A stretch of 64,000 nt of DNA from Ceriagrion tenellum (GCA_963169105.1 OY720641.1:3859258-3923257); one strand, 5' to 3'. Counted from the stretch's first letter, positions 36,431 to 48,539 are shown. Numbers and translations: made by a program. Notes: generated from the sequence alone by a model not told the origin.

Positions 36431-36439
36431 ATACAGTGG

Positions 36440-37390
36440 CACATCATTTGACGCCGAAAGTAGGGTGTATGGCACGTAGTGATGGCACACCAGGCATGCA
36501 GCACTCATCCCAGCTCGAATCAGAACCGCGCACTTGCGCTGGCCAAGAGGAGTCAGGACAATGATGCGTGTTGAGACCAGAAAATGAGAATTCTACATCG
36601 AAGAACATGCAGTTCACTATAAAAGATAGAACTACTGGTTCGAATTGTTAATGCGACTGATAAATAGTGCTACAAGGCACTGATGCCAGAAATTTCATTC
36701 GGGGTTAGTTGATAATCTACATCTACGTAATACCCCGCGAGCCACCGCATGGACGTGTGGTAGGGGGTGTTAGGTCACCAGCCGTGTAAAAGTGCACGTT
36801 TTTGGTGATGAAATGGTGACGTGTATTATAAGAGAGTGGAGCTCAATTTTGATTGTGGTCGCTTATTGTACGCGGAAAGAACGAGTTCTTGTAATACCTA
36901 CCTGTTAATGGCAGTGCATCTCTATCTTATTTTATCGCATCTGTCACACCTAGAGATCTAGTGAGGAGTCATGATATAATATCCTCTATGTCGCTCTGAA
37001 AAATATCATTTCTGAATTTATCAAGCAACTTGAGCCTAGCGTGTAGCCTCCGAGTCTCTAGGGGCTCCCACCTTAATCCCTCTAAAAGTCGTGAGACGCT
37101 ATATATTAATGATGTTAAGATATTTTTCTCAAATGCAAAACCCACTTTACCCAGTGAGGATAAGTTTTTCATAGAACCGATCTATCTCAATCATTATGGT
37201 CCTTTATTATCCGTGGGAAAAAATGGCATTCTCAATCTATCGGTACTGCTCTCAAATTCCTTGATTCCTTGACCTCTGATCGTTCCTACCGTAAAAGTTT
37301 CGCCCAACTTCGTAAGGGTCCCATATATACTAGCGGCGTACTCCAAGTGAGGTCTCACGAGGGAAAAATGACATCGCTCCTTTGCTAAAT
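36440..37390 (-). mobile_element. LINE-C 3' fragment, split by LINE-A
   Basis: On the minus strand 37385-37320 reads FSLVRPHLEYAASIYG as in the LINE-C copy at 10650, then skips (internal deletion) to GTIRGQGIKEFESSTDRLRM and continues to about 37112. After the LINE-A insert it resumes at 36712 and matches the LINE-C 3' UTR of 11190-11440 in reverse complement, including CCTTGTAGCACTATTTATC and GCTGGGATGAGTGCTGCATG. The two flanks abut consistently with one continuous LINE-C 3' end, so LINE-A was inserted into it. It contains stops and deletions. Confidence 0.8.
36714..37108 (-). mobile_element. LINE-A 3' end, 5'-truncated, inserted in LINE-C
   Basis: Minus-strand translation begins SVSRLLEGLRWEPLETRRL, continues ARLKLLDKFRNDIFQSDIE and decays with frameshifts through the region aligning to SDRCDKIREIPC of the other copy. 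It ends TACGTAGATGTAGAT, the GTAGAT-type LINE-A tail. Nucleotide similarity to 23876-24261 is high over most of its length (for example GCTCTGAAAAATATCA and CCTCCGAGTCTCTAG in plus orientation). Confidence 0.85.
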
Positions 37391-37394
37391 CGGT

Positions 37395-40300
37395 CTGAAG
37401 TTGTGCTTTCTAAAGCGATGGTGCACCGTCGCTGTATTCCCATTGGCTGGCGCTCAAGGCTGGACACCGCCGCACGATCGAAAAATCGCGTTTATTTTGT
37501 GTGTCGCCGACGCGACGGTCGCAAACTCCCTCCATGGATTCTCATATCGAAGCTTCCGTATATCCAGTGATGTTAGTTATTTACGGTCCCTCTTATCTAT
37601 TTTTCTACCCAAAAGCAGAGAATCGGTGCAAAATAGGGTCCGCCTTTTTTCCCTGTTAAAAGAGGCAAAAGCAAAAGTGTTAAAGCATTCGATAACTATT
37701 TCACACGATAAAATGCCAAAGTGTACTACAATGCAAGATTTAATGAGCATTAAATAGCAACTGTTTTATCAGGCCCAATGTTTTGGCATAATTCGTATTA
37801 GTAAATACAAATCGTATTATAAAATGTATGATTACGTAATTGTATTTTTAAAAATGTGCCCTTTATAGGCATATTTATAATACCTAATGTAGAATATCTT
37901 ACAACGTCATTTATGAATTCTTATCCCGATACCTTTCGCGAATTGTTTTCTCTGCTAGCATCATTTTTCCTTATGTTTTAGTTTCCGACAATCTTTAACT
38001 TTGATATCTATAACAGTCCTACTTCACAGCCTACGGTCTCTGTCCAAATCAGACATTTCCAAAGTTTCCACTCCGCTAAGGAGTATAATCTGAGTAATTG
38101 TTTTATATTACGTAGAAGTATACCGCCACAATATACTGCTTGGTGTCCTGATTGCTTATTTGTCTTGATATATTACGCAGTGATTACTTGCTAACCTGCC
38201 CATTCTTCGTCTAACGTTACTTTTAATCGTCCACGGATTATTGGTACAACATTGAAAATCATAGAATTTTTTCTTAGTGTGTTACCTAGCCCTCCACATG
38301 TCTATGATCTAAACGTCAATTGGCCATTGGGGCTACGTTGTCGTCCATTGCTGTACAAAATGCCGATGGCCGGATAATCGCGTGTAATGAACGCTAAAAG
38401 ATTCATCTCCCAGGAAATCTTTCGTCTCTCCTGTTTAATCTAATTTCAAAACGAAATTGTGCTTCATCGTGATTGTGCGTGTGTCTGTGCTTGATAAATA
38501 GGTAATTTCTCAGACTTTTTATTTCCTCCCGACTTACTAGGTGATAAGGAGCATTCTCTGTAAATTACAGCCCTGTAGCTCGTTCGTAAATGACCAAGAA
38601 TTAGTATTACACAGATCCGACGACATTTGAAAATTTATTGTGGCGTGTCTCGTGTCGTTGATGAGATCCCGAGGATGAGATGGTTTAAGTCCTTATCAAG
38701 CGGACCTGTTTGCTAAGGGCACGATTGCGGGCGTCAACTGCAAAATGACAATAAAGGAGTCCCTCTTGAAAAACCTCATACCCGTGAGGTTTTACGCCGA
38801 ATCGACAGCAATAAGCTAGATTCAGGAGGTGTCTTATTGCGGTTTCAGTAGCTAGTATTGGGTATTGGGATCCATTGGAGAGGTAATAAAGGATGGCTGG
38901 TATTGTAAAGAGGAGATCGACAAGTGACAACATATTTACAATCAAGGATGGGTAGATATAGGTTGGTTTAGGAGAACTTGAGGGTTAGTTCTTCTGTTTT
39001 CCGTGGTTTTCGCCGCGGTGTTTCATCTTGGGGACGATATTTCTCCGGCTATCCTGCAGGCTTCCTCAAGTCCAAGTGACTTATCAAGTGAAGTATGGAG
39101 GGTGGAGGAGGGAAACCCGGCTTCGCCACGAGCCTTCTTCTTCTTGATGGAATAGACCGATGGAAATCCACATAATAAAGACCAATCCAAATCTCAGAGT
39201 GCCTACTATAAATAAATTGGTCGCCACAGAGCACCAAACAGAGATCAAAGATGTATGTTGAAACCCATCGCCTAATAAATATATTTCTACATTACTTAGC
39301 ATAACATGATAATAAAGAACTCTACTTCATAAACACAGCTTATTCAATGGCTCATGGTTTGGTGTTTTGTTCTTCATCACACTTAAGCAAAAACAATGAA
39401 ATAACTGACTGCATCTACTGGTTGCTTATGGAAGACGAATAATCATTAAATCTTGAAAGAGAAGCCTAAGTTTATATCGACGGAAGTCACAATGACTGTA
39501 ATATACCCTGTAACATTAGACATGTTCGAGTGGCACCGACTTAAAGAATCATGGCGACAAAAGTTTTACGGAGGTTATTCACATGTTATACTCGATACGT
39601 TTTCACCGTGAAATGACTTCGGTTTCCCTTGGGGAATATATGAGCGAATGCAAGGTAAGATGGCAGAATAGGAACAAGGGCACATTCTTGAGGCGAGATG
39701 GTCAACCAGGCGACGAAGGAGCGACTGATAAAGGAGATAAAGTGATCGTTTAGACCATAATAGGAAGAGAAAGAGAGTGGCTCCCTCAGTTGATTTACTC
39801 TATTGTCCATCTATTGTAGCCATACGATCTGAGAGCCCTTAAAACGAAATTGGTGTACTACTTCCATTCATCTCGAGAGAAAGAGACCCTAAGTCCCTCC
39901 CTAAAAGATGCAAGAAAGTAAGGTTTCATCTGCTCGATGTTGTGATTTGATTCACCCTCATTCGCATCCAGCTCATTGTAGTCTTAAGAATACACGTCAG
40001 ATGGCAGAAGTTGTCTCGCAGCGGAGAGCGCCTCGGAGCCCTCCGCCTTTGAACGTCAGAAAATGGAATTACGTCAGCTGCTGTCCTTACGCTCCGTGCG
40101 AGTGATTGTGTATGATTATTTTGTACTCCCCGTCCATGCCTTCTTTGCCGACAAACCTAGGGCTGATAATTTATTTCTTTAAATTCAGAAAACCCATTCA
40201 TAATATTACTAATCGGACACGAATATATGTATCGACCTGGCGTGAAAAATGTCTCCATAAGGCCTCCCGCATATTCTGGAGCTCCATGTGAAATTATGAA

Positions 40301-40550
40301 AATGTTTTACAGTGACAAAATTTCACGCGTATCAAGTTAGCCCCATCCCCAAATTTATACGCGGCAACGCGACAAAACCTGGCGGAACGTAGACCTTCCG
40401 CGCGGAATCCTTTTCAACGGTGAAAACCGTGAAAACCATGGAAAAGCAGAGGTACCAACCCACCGCAGCGACCTACCGAAATATTTAAACTCTTGAGTTT
40501 GCTTTTTATGTTTTATATTTAGTGTCACACTGTGACGAAGTTTTATATTT

Positions 40551-40553
<3 letters not shown>
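37395..40553. other. Stretch without a recognised gene
   Basis: AT-rich with mixed patches. At 39031-39070 the minus strand has TTGAGGAAGCCTGC then CCGGAGAAATATCG, a Penelope-like motif discussed in the findings. ORFs at 37382-37757, 38685-38945, 39049-39302 and 39586-39810 show no recognised domain. Confidence 0.5.

Positions 40554-40615
<62 letters not shown>
40554..40615. repeat. (TA)n microsatellite, left of palindrome
   Basis: About 62 bases of uninterrupted TA dinucleotides directly abutting the palindromic element. Confidence 0.95.
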
Positions 40616-40617
<2 letters not shown>

Positions 40618-40721
40618 ACTTGGCGGAAAACACTTGTAGTGCACAGATATAAAAAAAAGGTCACAGGCGTGACTAGCAGTTACATATAGAGCACAAAAAA
40701 GGTAAAACTCACAGAAATTTT

Positions 40722-40755
40722 GATATATTTCGGCGGACAGAACCGCCTTCGTCAG
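40722..40755 (-). ncRNA. Hammerhead-ribozyme-like core, left arm
   Basis: Minus strand, from 40755: CTGACGA, an extra A, a GGCGG/CCGCC stem closed by TTCTGT, GAAA, then TATATC. CTGANGA and GAAA separated by a stem II are the conserved hammerhead core, and TC after a minimal helix III could be the cleavage site. The extra A before stem II and a weak stem I count against activity. Confidence 0.35.
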
Positions 40756-40804
40756 AATGTTAGAAGGTAGTGCTACTACTTTCTAACCACTACCTTCTAA
40801 CATT

Positions 40805-40838
40805 CTGACGAAGGCGGTTGTGTCCGCCGAAATATATC
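40805..40838 (+). ncRNA. Hammerhead-ribozyme-like core, right arm
   Basis: Mirror copy of the left-arm motif on the plus strand: CTGACGA, A, GGCGG, loop TTGTGT, CCGCC, GAAA, TATATC. The loop differs by one base from the other arm while both stem strands are kept. The same caveats apply. Confidence 0.35.
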
Positions 40839-40942
40839 AAAATTTCTGTGAGTTTTACCTTTTTTTGTGCTCTATATGTAACTGCTAGTCACGCCTGTGA
40901 CCTTTTTTTATATCTGTGCACTACAAGTGTTTTTCGCCAAGT

Positions 40943-41214
<272 letters not shown>

Positions 41215-41249
41215 TAATTTAAGAGCGACTAATTTAAGAGCCAAATCCG

Positions 41250-42115
41250 TGCGACATTCCGCTCGGCGACATCGAAATGATAAAAAATCATTTTCCCGCT
41301 TAACCTACCAGCAAAGTTCCTATATTTTTGCTATGTTATTATGTAAACACTAGGTTGTTAAAAATGAAATAAAAAAGCCTTTCAACAAACCTGAAAAGTA
41401 ATTCAATAGTGTCATTTGTGAAGGACTGAGTTTGGACATTCCGCTTGGCGACATCGAAATGATAAAAAATTATTTTCTATCTTTTCGATCCTACCTGAAA
41501 AGTTTCTATATTTTTGTGATGTTATTACATAAACACTAATTCATTATAAAATGAAATAAAACGCCGTTCAACTTACCTGCAAAGTAATTACTTAAACAAT
41601 TATTGAATGACTTTCCAGGTGGGAAGAACGGCGTTATATTTCAATTCAGAATTATTCAATGTTTAAGTAATGACATAGCAAAAATATAGAAACTTTGCCG
41701 GTAATTAAGGAGAGAAATGATTTTTTTTATCATTTCAATGTCGCCGAGCGGAATGTCCAAAGTCAGTCCTTGAGAATTGACATTGCTGAATTACTTTGCA
41801 GGTACGTTGAACGGCGTTTTATTTCATATAATATTTAGTCAATGTTTAGTTATTAACATAGCAAAAATATAGAAACTTTGAAGGTAGGTTAAGAGAGAAA
41901 ATTATTTTTTATCATTTCGATGTCGCTTAGCGGAATGTCCAAACTCAGTCCTTCGGAAATGACACTATTGAATTACTTTGCAACAATTTATTGCAATGTT
42001 AATTTTTTTACATAACAAAACATTAGGAGGTTATAGGTTGGTGAAGAAAGAAATTACTTTTTTAATTGTTCCGATGTTGCCGAGAGGGTTTTCGCAACTC
42101 AGTCCTTCCGAAATT
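41250..42115. repeat. Satellite-like ~180-bp units in inverted blocks
   Basis: Two units run forward (41250 and 41436), each opening with GACATTCCGCTYGGCGACATC and then GAAATGATAAAAAAT. After a centre near 41600 three units run in reverse, recognised by ATGTCGCCGAGCGGAATGTCC near 41740, ATGTCGCTTAGCGGAATGTCC near 41920 and ATGTTGCCGAGAGGGTTTTC near 42075. Period is about 170-185 bp. Copies are diverged and noncoding. Confidence 0.8.
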
Positions 42116-42119
42116 TTGC

Positions 42120-43048
42120 TCCTGATTACCTTGACGGTATTATGATCTACGTTTCATTTCATAATAAATTAGTGCTAGCATTTAAAGGTATTTGAACAAA
42201 AATTCTTGGTATATGCTGTTTAGTTCTGAAAGGATATGAGATTCACTTTGTTACGATATAGCACAAGACAAAAGCACTATTTTTTCGGTAATGAGCTTAT
42301 TGTTATACCTACGGTTACAATGATGTTCTTCCTCTTACATTACCTTTTACAACTATATTTGTTCCTTAATTTAACAAAAAAATTGATGTACTTCATTGAA
42401 TTTAAAAAACAAAATTGGCAGTACCTTACATATTTAGTTCCGATGAAATTTATTACTTAGTGCCATGAGGCAATTGTTTACGCCACACAATATATCAAAA
42501 TATGGAATTACATGCTATTACAATGTAATTCCAACCATTACTACGTTATTCTCCGCGTAATTAACAGTTTGGAATTTACGAACACGTTTTCGTGTGGTAC
42601 TACTACATAGATGCGTTGCCGCAACGCAATATGTCATTTCGGGAACAATACACGAATGTGGTGCGAAATTGGGGCTGGAATTTTTTTGAAGCCAAGTTGA
42701 TGTTGCCCTAAATTTTATTATTCCATCGGAGTAAATCAGTTTTTCGTTGGCTATGCCATCAGAAGTCATCACATGCAATTTGAATGAATGACTGATGTAA
42801 AACCCCGGGTCACTCGCATTGAACGTTTATTCTCAGCCATATGGCTTGACAAGTACTCCTTACGGCAACTCTCGCGTAAATGTAAACTATATGCGTTACT
42901 GGCAGCATTACGTCTCCTGCAAAGGTTGGGTAGAAATGTTACAATCTTTTATGCATCTGTTAAATCATGACTGAATCTGCCTAAGGAGACTGCGGTAACT
43001 TAATACTTCTAGTAAATATATAGTTATATTTTCTCTCAATTCTCATCC
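42120..43048. other. Stretch without a recognised gene
   Basis: AT-rich sequence upstream of the tRNA gene. ORFs at 42236-42460, 42518-42778 and 42788-42970 have no recognised motif. Confidence 0.5.
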
Positions 43049-43121
43049 GGGGGCGTAGCTCAGATGGTAGAGCGCTCGCTTAGCATGCGAGAGGTACCGG
43101 GATCGATACCCGGCGCCTCCA
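43049..43121 (+). tRNA. tRNA-Ala (anticodon AGC)
   Basis: A complete cloverleaf of 73 bases with no intron. The acceptor stem GGGGGCG pairs with CGCCTCC (one G-U), with discriminator A at 43121. The D arm contains GTAGCTCAGATGG (A box). The anticodon stem CTCGC/GCGAG closes the loop TTAGCAT, giving anticodon AGC for alanine. The T arm CCGGG/CCCGG holds ATCGATA, and GGATCGATACC forms the B box. CCA is not encoded, as is normal in eukaryotic nuclear genes. Transcription would be by RNA polymerase III from the internal A and B boxes, ending at the T-run three bases downstream. No feature suggests a pseudogene. Confidence 0.97.
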
Positions 43122-43123
43122 AG

Positions 43124-43129
43124 TTTTTT
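43124..43129 (+). terminator. Pol III terminator (T6) of the tRNA-Ala gene
   Basis: Six T residues begin three bases after the tRNA 3' end, the usual RNA polymerase III stop signal. Confidence 0.9.
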
Positions 43130-44993
43130 ATGAATTTTTAATTTAAGATTTTAAATTTGTTATTTGTATTCTTTTATCGCATATTTATTGAAAGTGTTTT
43201 CAGTCCTTTTTACCTTTTTTTGTTTGCCTCTGCATACTTGCAGTAGACAGCTGCTAGTTTTGTCCATTTTTTGCTCGCATTAACTTGTCTGTCGTTTCAT
43301 TTTTACTGGCCTTTCCTTGGCTCATTCACGCGCTAATGTTAAATATCCTCCTTTGTTTAAGTACCTATATTTTTCCCAGAAATTACGAGTGTTTTTACAT
43401 TCCAAGAATAAATCTCCTGTGTGCCATTGATTCAGGTATATATGTACTATCAAAAGATGCTAGTAGGACCTTTGATATTCGGGGTATTCCATAACGAGAA
43501 AGAGAATCCCTTATTACCTCGTTGTGACCACGCAAAGGCCGACTCTTTTTTGGTGGAATCCCCATTCTATGATTCGCGGCAATATTCCTCCCCCTGCACG
43601 TAGACAAGAAGAGCTGGTGGAGCTTCTCGGGTGAATTTCACTGACTGTCTACTTTTTATTTCACCCTGTGGAGATTTTCCGTCTGGAAGCTTTATGCTCT
43701 TTTGCTATAATTGTTTAATGTAGAATGAAAATTTCTAGTCTAGGAATAATTTGCGAACCAAATGGCTCATTATGTTTACAACAAAACAACCACGGCAACT
43801 AAATCCCCTTGTGGCCCTGAGGACTTTCTAAAATAACCTATGGCTTTTCTTAATATGAATGAATGGATCATGAAAATTTAAGGTCGGTCGTTTTGATACT
43901 TTTCTAGCAGAAGTGTAACGAACGTACTAATAGACTGATAGGCACCGCACTACATGTTATGCATTAACATTAATAACTATCATGTATCTACGAGCGAAAT
44001 TTCAAGATAAACTGTTCATTACTTCATTCCATGGTTTAATGGAAAGAGTTGATTTTGGGACTTAGAGCCCATGGGAAACATCCATTTAGTTTTGTAGGTC
44101 TGCATTGAAATTTAATAGGAGTATTATTTTATGTTTGTGCTCAAGCAGTGTGCAAAATTCTACGTAGTAAATGATGTGCTACTCGTACCAGTGAGCCCTA
44201 ATTATAAGAATCAAAGTGACGTGCTCAGTGCAGATGGTGTGCAGACAATGTGAAAACCGTAGAGTTCACATAGTGAGGTTGAGGCCCAGAATACCTAAAC
44301 TGAAAATTCATGGAAATTTTCTAATCTTTATTATTTAATGCAGCGTAAGCCATATAAGGCCCGGGCGAAATTTCCTCTCCCATTGCTCAAGTTTCCAAGG
44401 AAATGTGCTATTGTAGTAATGGGAGAAAAATTGATAATTCACGGATGAAAAACGAAATTATTTAACAACAAAAGCGTGAAGAAATAGCTATCGCCGAAAT
44501 TAAATACTTTGTCTTCTGTCAACGATATTAGTGTTAATTTTAACCCCATATCTTGATAGCTATTGATTAAATAAATAAATTCTCTGCACTGATTTTATAG
44601 GGTCCTATTTTTGGGTTCCCTGCGGCTCTGAGGCCTTTTTGTGTAGAACATTGCCCAAGTTAACATATACGCTTGAACCGGTAGGTTAGGTAGGTAGGAA
44701 CCGGTAAATATCGGTTGGCCTAGTGGTTATCCAGGGTTAGAGTAGCGAACATAGAGACACTGATCCATTTTCATTATTAACAGGTTTATTTTTGAGTTTC
44801 CTCTGTTTGCGTGGGTCAGATCTTGTAATTGAAATTCAATATACCCCCCGATGACATAGAGCTCTGAATTTTGGTTTTAAAAAGTTTGAGCTTAAGCATA
44901 GGCGAAGAGCAATTATCTTTTCATTTATTCTCCTTATTGTCATTATCAAGGATTGTTCCTTCATTTGAGTGTCGCCGTGTGTGCCTGATCAAA
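43130..44993. other. Stretch without a recognised gene
   Basis: AT-rich. A TTGGCCTAGTGGTTA at about 44714 is an A-box-like word, but no clear B-box follows, so it may be a SINE remnant. GGTAGGTTAGGTAGGTAGG near 44680 is too short to be telomeric repeat. The ORF pair at 43285-43607 has no recognised motif. Confidence 0.5.
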
Positions 44994-45465
44994 TCATCAT
45001 CATCATCATCATCATCGTTGGTTCTTCAATCCTATGATTGGTTGACTGCAGCCCTCCACCCTTCCCTATCTAATGCTAGTTCCATTTATGTCCTGCTATC
45101 TCTATCTATGTACTTTCTTCTTCATTTGGTCCATGAACTTATTCCTGGGTCTTCCTCTGGAGACTTTTTCCTCTATTTTGCCTTCGTTTACGTTCTTCAC
45201 AAACCCACTGTGTCTCAGAGTGTGTCCAATCCATCTCCTTCTTTCCTCTGTCGTCTTCTACATGGTCATTTCTCCTTCTACTCTTCTGTACATTTCATCA
45301 TTTCTTATTTTGTCCGTCCATTTTATCATCAGCATCTTCGTCCAGCACCAGGTTTTAAAGGCTTCTAGTATATTCTGGTCAGTTTTTCCAATGGTCCATG
45401 CATCCGATCCGTAGAGTGCCACGCTCCACACGAATGTTTTCACATACTGTTTCATGGTTTGTAGT
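44994..45465 (-). mobile_element. LINE-D 3' fragment (minus copy) with (GAT)n tail
   Basis: Minus-strand translation from 45460 gives KQYVKTFVWSVALYGSDAW, TIGKTDQNILEAFKTWC, MLMIKWTDKIRNDEMYRRV, a stop, WIGHTLRHSGFVKNVNEG and MDQMKK, ending in GGCTGCAGTCAACCAATC and the tail (GATGAT)n at 44994-45018. The tail shows that this LINE family ends in a GAT-type microsatellite, matching the AATGATGAT tail at 32914. One stop is present. The plus-strand ORFs at 44871-45414 are shadows. Confidence 0.9.
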
Positions 45466-45469
45466 CCTA

Positions 45470-45612
45470 GGAATGGGTTTGTGGGAATAAGTTCATGAGC
45501 CAAAGAACGAGGAAAGTAAATAGAAGAGATATCTGGAGGTAAGGGAGCAAGCATTAGATAGGGAAGGGCAGAGGGGCTGCCGTCAACCAATCTTAGGAAC
45601 GAACAACCAATG
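45470..45612 (+). mobile_element. LINE-D 3' end (plus copy), head to head with the minus copy
   Basis: AATGGGTTTGTGG joins, across an internal deletion, to GGAATAAGTTCATGAGCCAA, then AGCATTAGATAGGGAAGGG, GGGGCTGCCGTCAACCAATC and GAACAACCAATG: the LINE-D 3' end in plus orientation. It forms an approximately 120-bp inverted repeat with 45018-45140 of the neighbouring minus copy. No (GAT)n tail remains here. Confidence 0.8.
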
Positions 45613-45614
45613 TG

Positions 45615-48460
45615 GATAGAAGATGCGAGGAACTAATGTTCTTTCAATACATAATTCTATTTTAATGTTGCTGATGAGAACTCCCGAGAATTTGTTCGCC
45701 GATTGAAATATTTTGATTGAGTTTTGAATGATCGTATATTTTTCCGGCGTGTCTGCTGGAGAATGGTCTCCCGGGAATACCACGGGGTTAGCCGATCCAT
45801 ATCCATCTGAGGGTTAGGAGATCCAAATCTCTCAGGGAGGTATGGAACTGCTAACTCGGTGGACCACCTGAGAGACCTTTATTTGGCGTTTCCTTTTCCA
45901 AGCAAGTTGTTTAAGCTACAAGAACCCAATGATTCATCACTATTTACCTGCTTTAAAGCTTTAGCTAAGACGATTTGAGGTTTTATGGAATTTGGTAAGA
46001 GGCAATTTGAAGTGAAGTCTGAGTCATTTATCCGTACAAGTTTTAGACACGATATAAGGTTTAAGCGCCTCAATTTCGTAGGCATTCTGTTCTTTTCATT
46101 TTTAATCTTGAAAATTATTCAAAACATGTGTAATTTTTCAAAATTAAGTACATCGCGCGCGCATTCAAGAGAAAAAATTCCAAAAATATGCTGTCCCTAC
46201 AATCTCTGATGCTGTCCATCAAACGAGAGGGTAACGTTCGGTGGTCTGCTGTGTACGGTAGCCCATATAAAATCGCACTCTGGTCATCCCTCGAGCGAAG
46301 TTATCTCAATCGAATGGGTCCCGGACGTTCGAACATAAGCCATGTAAAATACATTATTTTCATCAGTGCAGTGGTTTCTTTATTCCTTTTTTTTTACTAC
46401 TTATAATCAAGCTTTTGAATTGAAATTTTCACTGGCGGGTGGCTGAAAAATTTAGTATTTAATTCTTAAAAATGATTTTTTTCGCGCTTTGTTGTTGCTA
46501 AATAATTACGTTTTCAATTCCAAAATTAATCATTTTCGCTGATTTCTGGAAAACTGTAACGGCTTTACCAACGAAATGACAATTATTTTTATTAAGACTG
46601 AGTCAAAGAAATGTAATTTGTTCTATTTATAAACATATTTAACGAACTTAGGTTCGATCGATGACGACTTAGGTTATCGATGCTCAATTGTATGCCGAAG
46701 TAGCTTGAGTGAGATTTTTAGGATGTGAATCATTGGGAATGAGAGGAATTATGTATTTGGTGCTTCCCCGGCTAAAACATATGTTCATCTACGCATTTCC
46801 TGCAAAACTGATCCATAAAATATGGCCAATTGCGCAATTTAACCCAGTTCCACGTACTGTAGCCATATGGCTACACCCTGATGCACCGAGTGTATGATGC
46901 TCTAAATGAGGAACCGCAAACTTTATCGCAATCAACTTGTCAAAAGTGAGTCGTTCAAGGTCACCATCACCAAAATATTTTGCAAGAGTACTTCTAATGA
47001 CCATATGAGTAAAATACCAACAATTCATCAAAATCACAAACAAAAACTTTTCTGGGTGGAAATGGGTGAATTGCTTCTACTTTCTCCATTGCGTTATACT
47101 ACCGTAGATTCCGTCTATTCTACTCCTTCGTCTACTACATTCCTATTTCTTCATTCCACCCCGCCCACTTCCCTCAGAATTTTCTTAGTCCGAACAGTTG
47201 AGCGTGACGGGGCCAAGTGACAGGTGACGGGTGCGAGGCGCAAATTGAGCGTCGTTCACGCGCCGTCAGAGGTGCGACAACGGCGAATATCCACGCGGCC
47301 GCAGAGAACAAAAGCCTATCAAGAGGCTGCGTGTCGCTAAGGACTGCATGCTTCCACGCTTCCCACGTGTCATTATCAGAAATCATTACTCTCTTGTGTC
47401 ATCTGACGGGGAATTCAGAGAACGTACTGCGGTCACTCTCGCGGGCGATTTCGTGACTCATGCTCATACCGAGGTGTGAGAGAAACTCATCGCGTGAGTT
47501 TTGATATCCCCTTCATGAGATCATTTTGTATTCCATTTGGATCTCGGTGCCAGTTCGCTAGAGGGCGGTGTATGTGTCAAACAAGTTGATATCTTCGACG
47601 AATATCGAAGGACAAAAGTTGTATGAGTTGCATTGCCAATATTTCTTGCGTTCTCGCTTCTATCCAGACTTGTTCAGGCACTGAGCTGTCAGCATAATCA
47701 TGCAGCGCTTTTTTGATCGGAAACTTAACTATCAAAGGAAGTTTTTAAAAAATAAATTGTCATGAGAAAAATTCGGCCTGGACCGGGAAAATGATATTTT
47801 CATATTATCAAAGGAAGGACAACGAGCGTGTGGTGGACTTTTTTAAGGCGTCCATTGCAAAATGGATAAATAGTGACATTTATGGTAGTGTGAGCGAAAT
47901 ATAATGTCGCCTAGAAATCAATGAATTCAGTCTCATTATAATAAAAATAGTCACCCTTCCAACGATAAAAAATATCAGCCTCTTACCGAAATAATTTCTG
48001 AGATATTTGCCAAAAAAATACCAACCCTTTTACACGGGAAATGGTACGTGTATGCACTCCAGAGAGACCCTACCCAAAAATAAAGAATTTCTAACGCCTA
48101 GATGTCGTCAAAAAAACTAACAAGTTGTAGTTTGTATGATTTATCCACCATTTTTTAAAATTAATCATATTGTCGCCACGGTAATTTTTTCACAATAAAA
48201 AAACCCTCCGTTGTGAAGGAGTTATAAATGTACCGCGCGAAAAATGAGTCAAGTTAAAGACTTATAGGGATATTTTTATTTAATTTAATATAACTTCTGT
48301 CGTGTAGAAGTCCATTAATAATGCAATATTTATTTATTGCTTCCTACAGCTGCTGAAATAAAAAATATAATTCGAATATGGTCTCCATTATCACTAGGGA
48401 AATACCTAGCTCAAACTACCATAAGGAGAAGATTCGTTGAACATCATGCTGGGGGACATA
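45615..48460. other. Stretch without a recognised gene
   Basis: AT-rich. At 45785-45880 a segment with GGAGATCCAAATCTC and CCACCTGAGAG could be a minus-strand tRNA-like head, too decayed to call. A GC-richer patch lies at 47170-47450. ORFs at 45985-46209, 46188-46406, 46789-47043 and 47174-47456 show no recognised motif. Confidence 0.5.
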
Positions 48461-48464
48461 TTAA

Positions 48465-48538
48465 CCCTTAACTGCTATCGTCGGGTCTTTTTTTATTATA
48501 GTGCGTACGTAGCCAAAAACCACGATAGTACTTAAGGG
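48465..48538. repeat. 74-bp hairpin beside TTAA, possible piggyBac-type MITE remnant
   Basis: CCCTTAACTGCTATCGT at the left and ACGATAGTACTTAAGGG at the right are inverted repeats (about 15 of 17 pairs). The left end is preceded by TTAA (48461-48464) and starts with CCCT, as piggyBac-type elements do. The right flank is AATT, not TTAA, so target duplication is not confirmed. Confidence 0.4.
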
Positions 48539-48539
48539 A

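Noticed and set aside
44680..44700. TTAGG-like telomeric repeat (GGTTAGGTAGGTAGG)
   Set aside because: Only one TTAGG unit followed by TAGG units; not an array.
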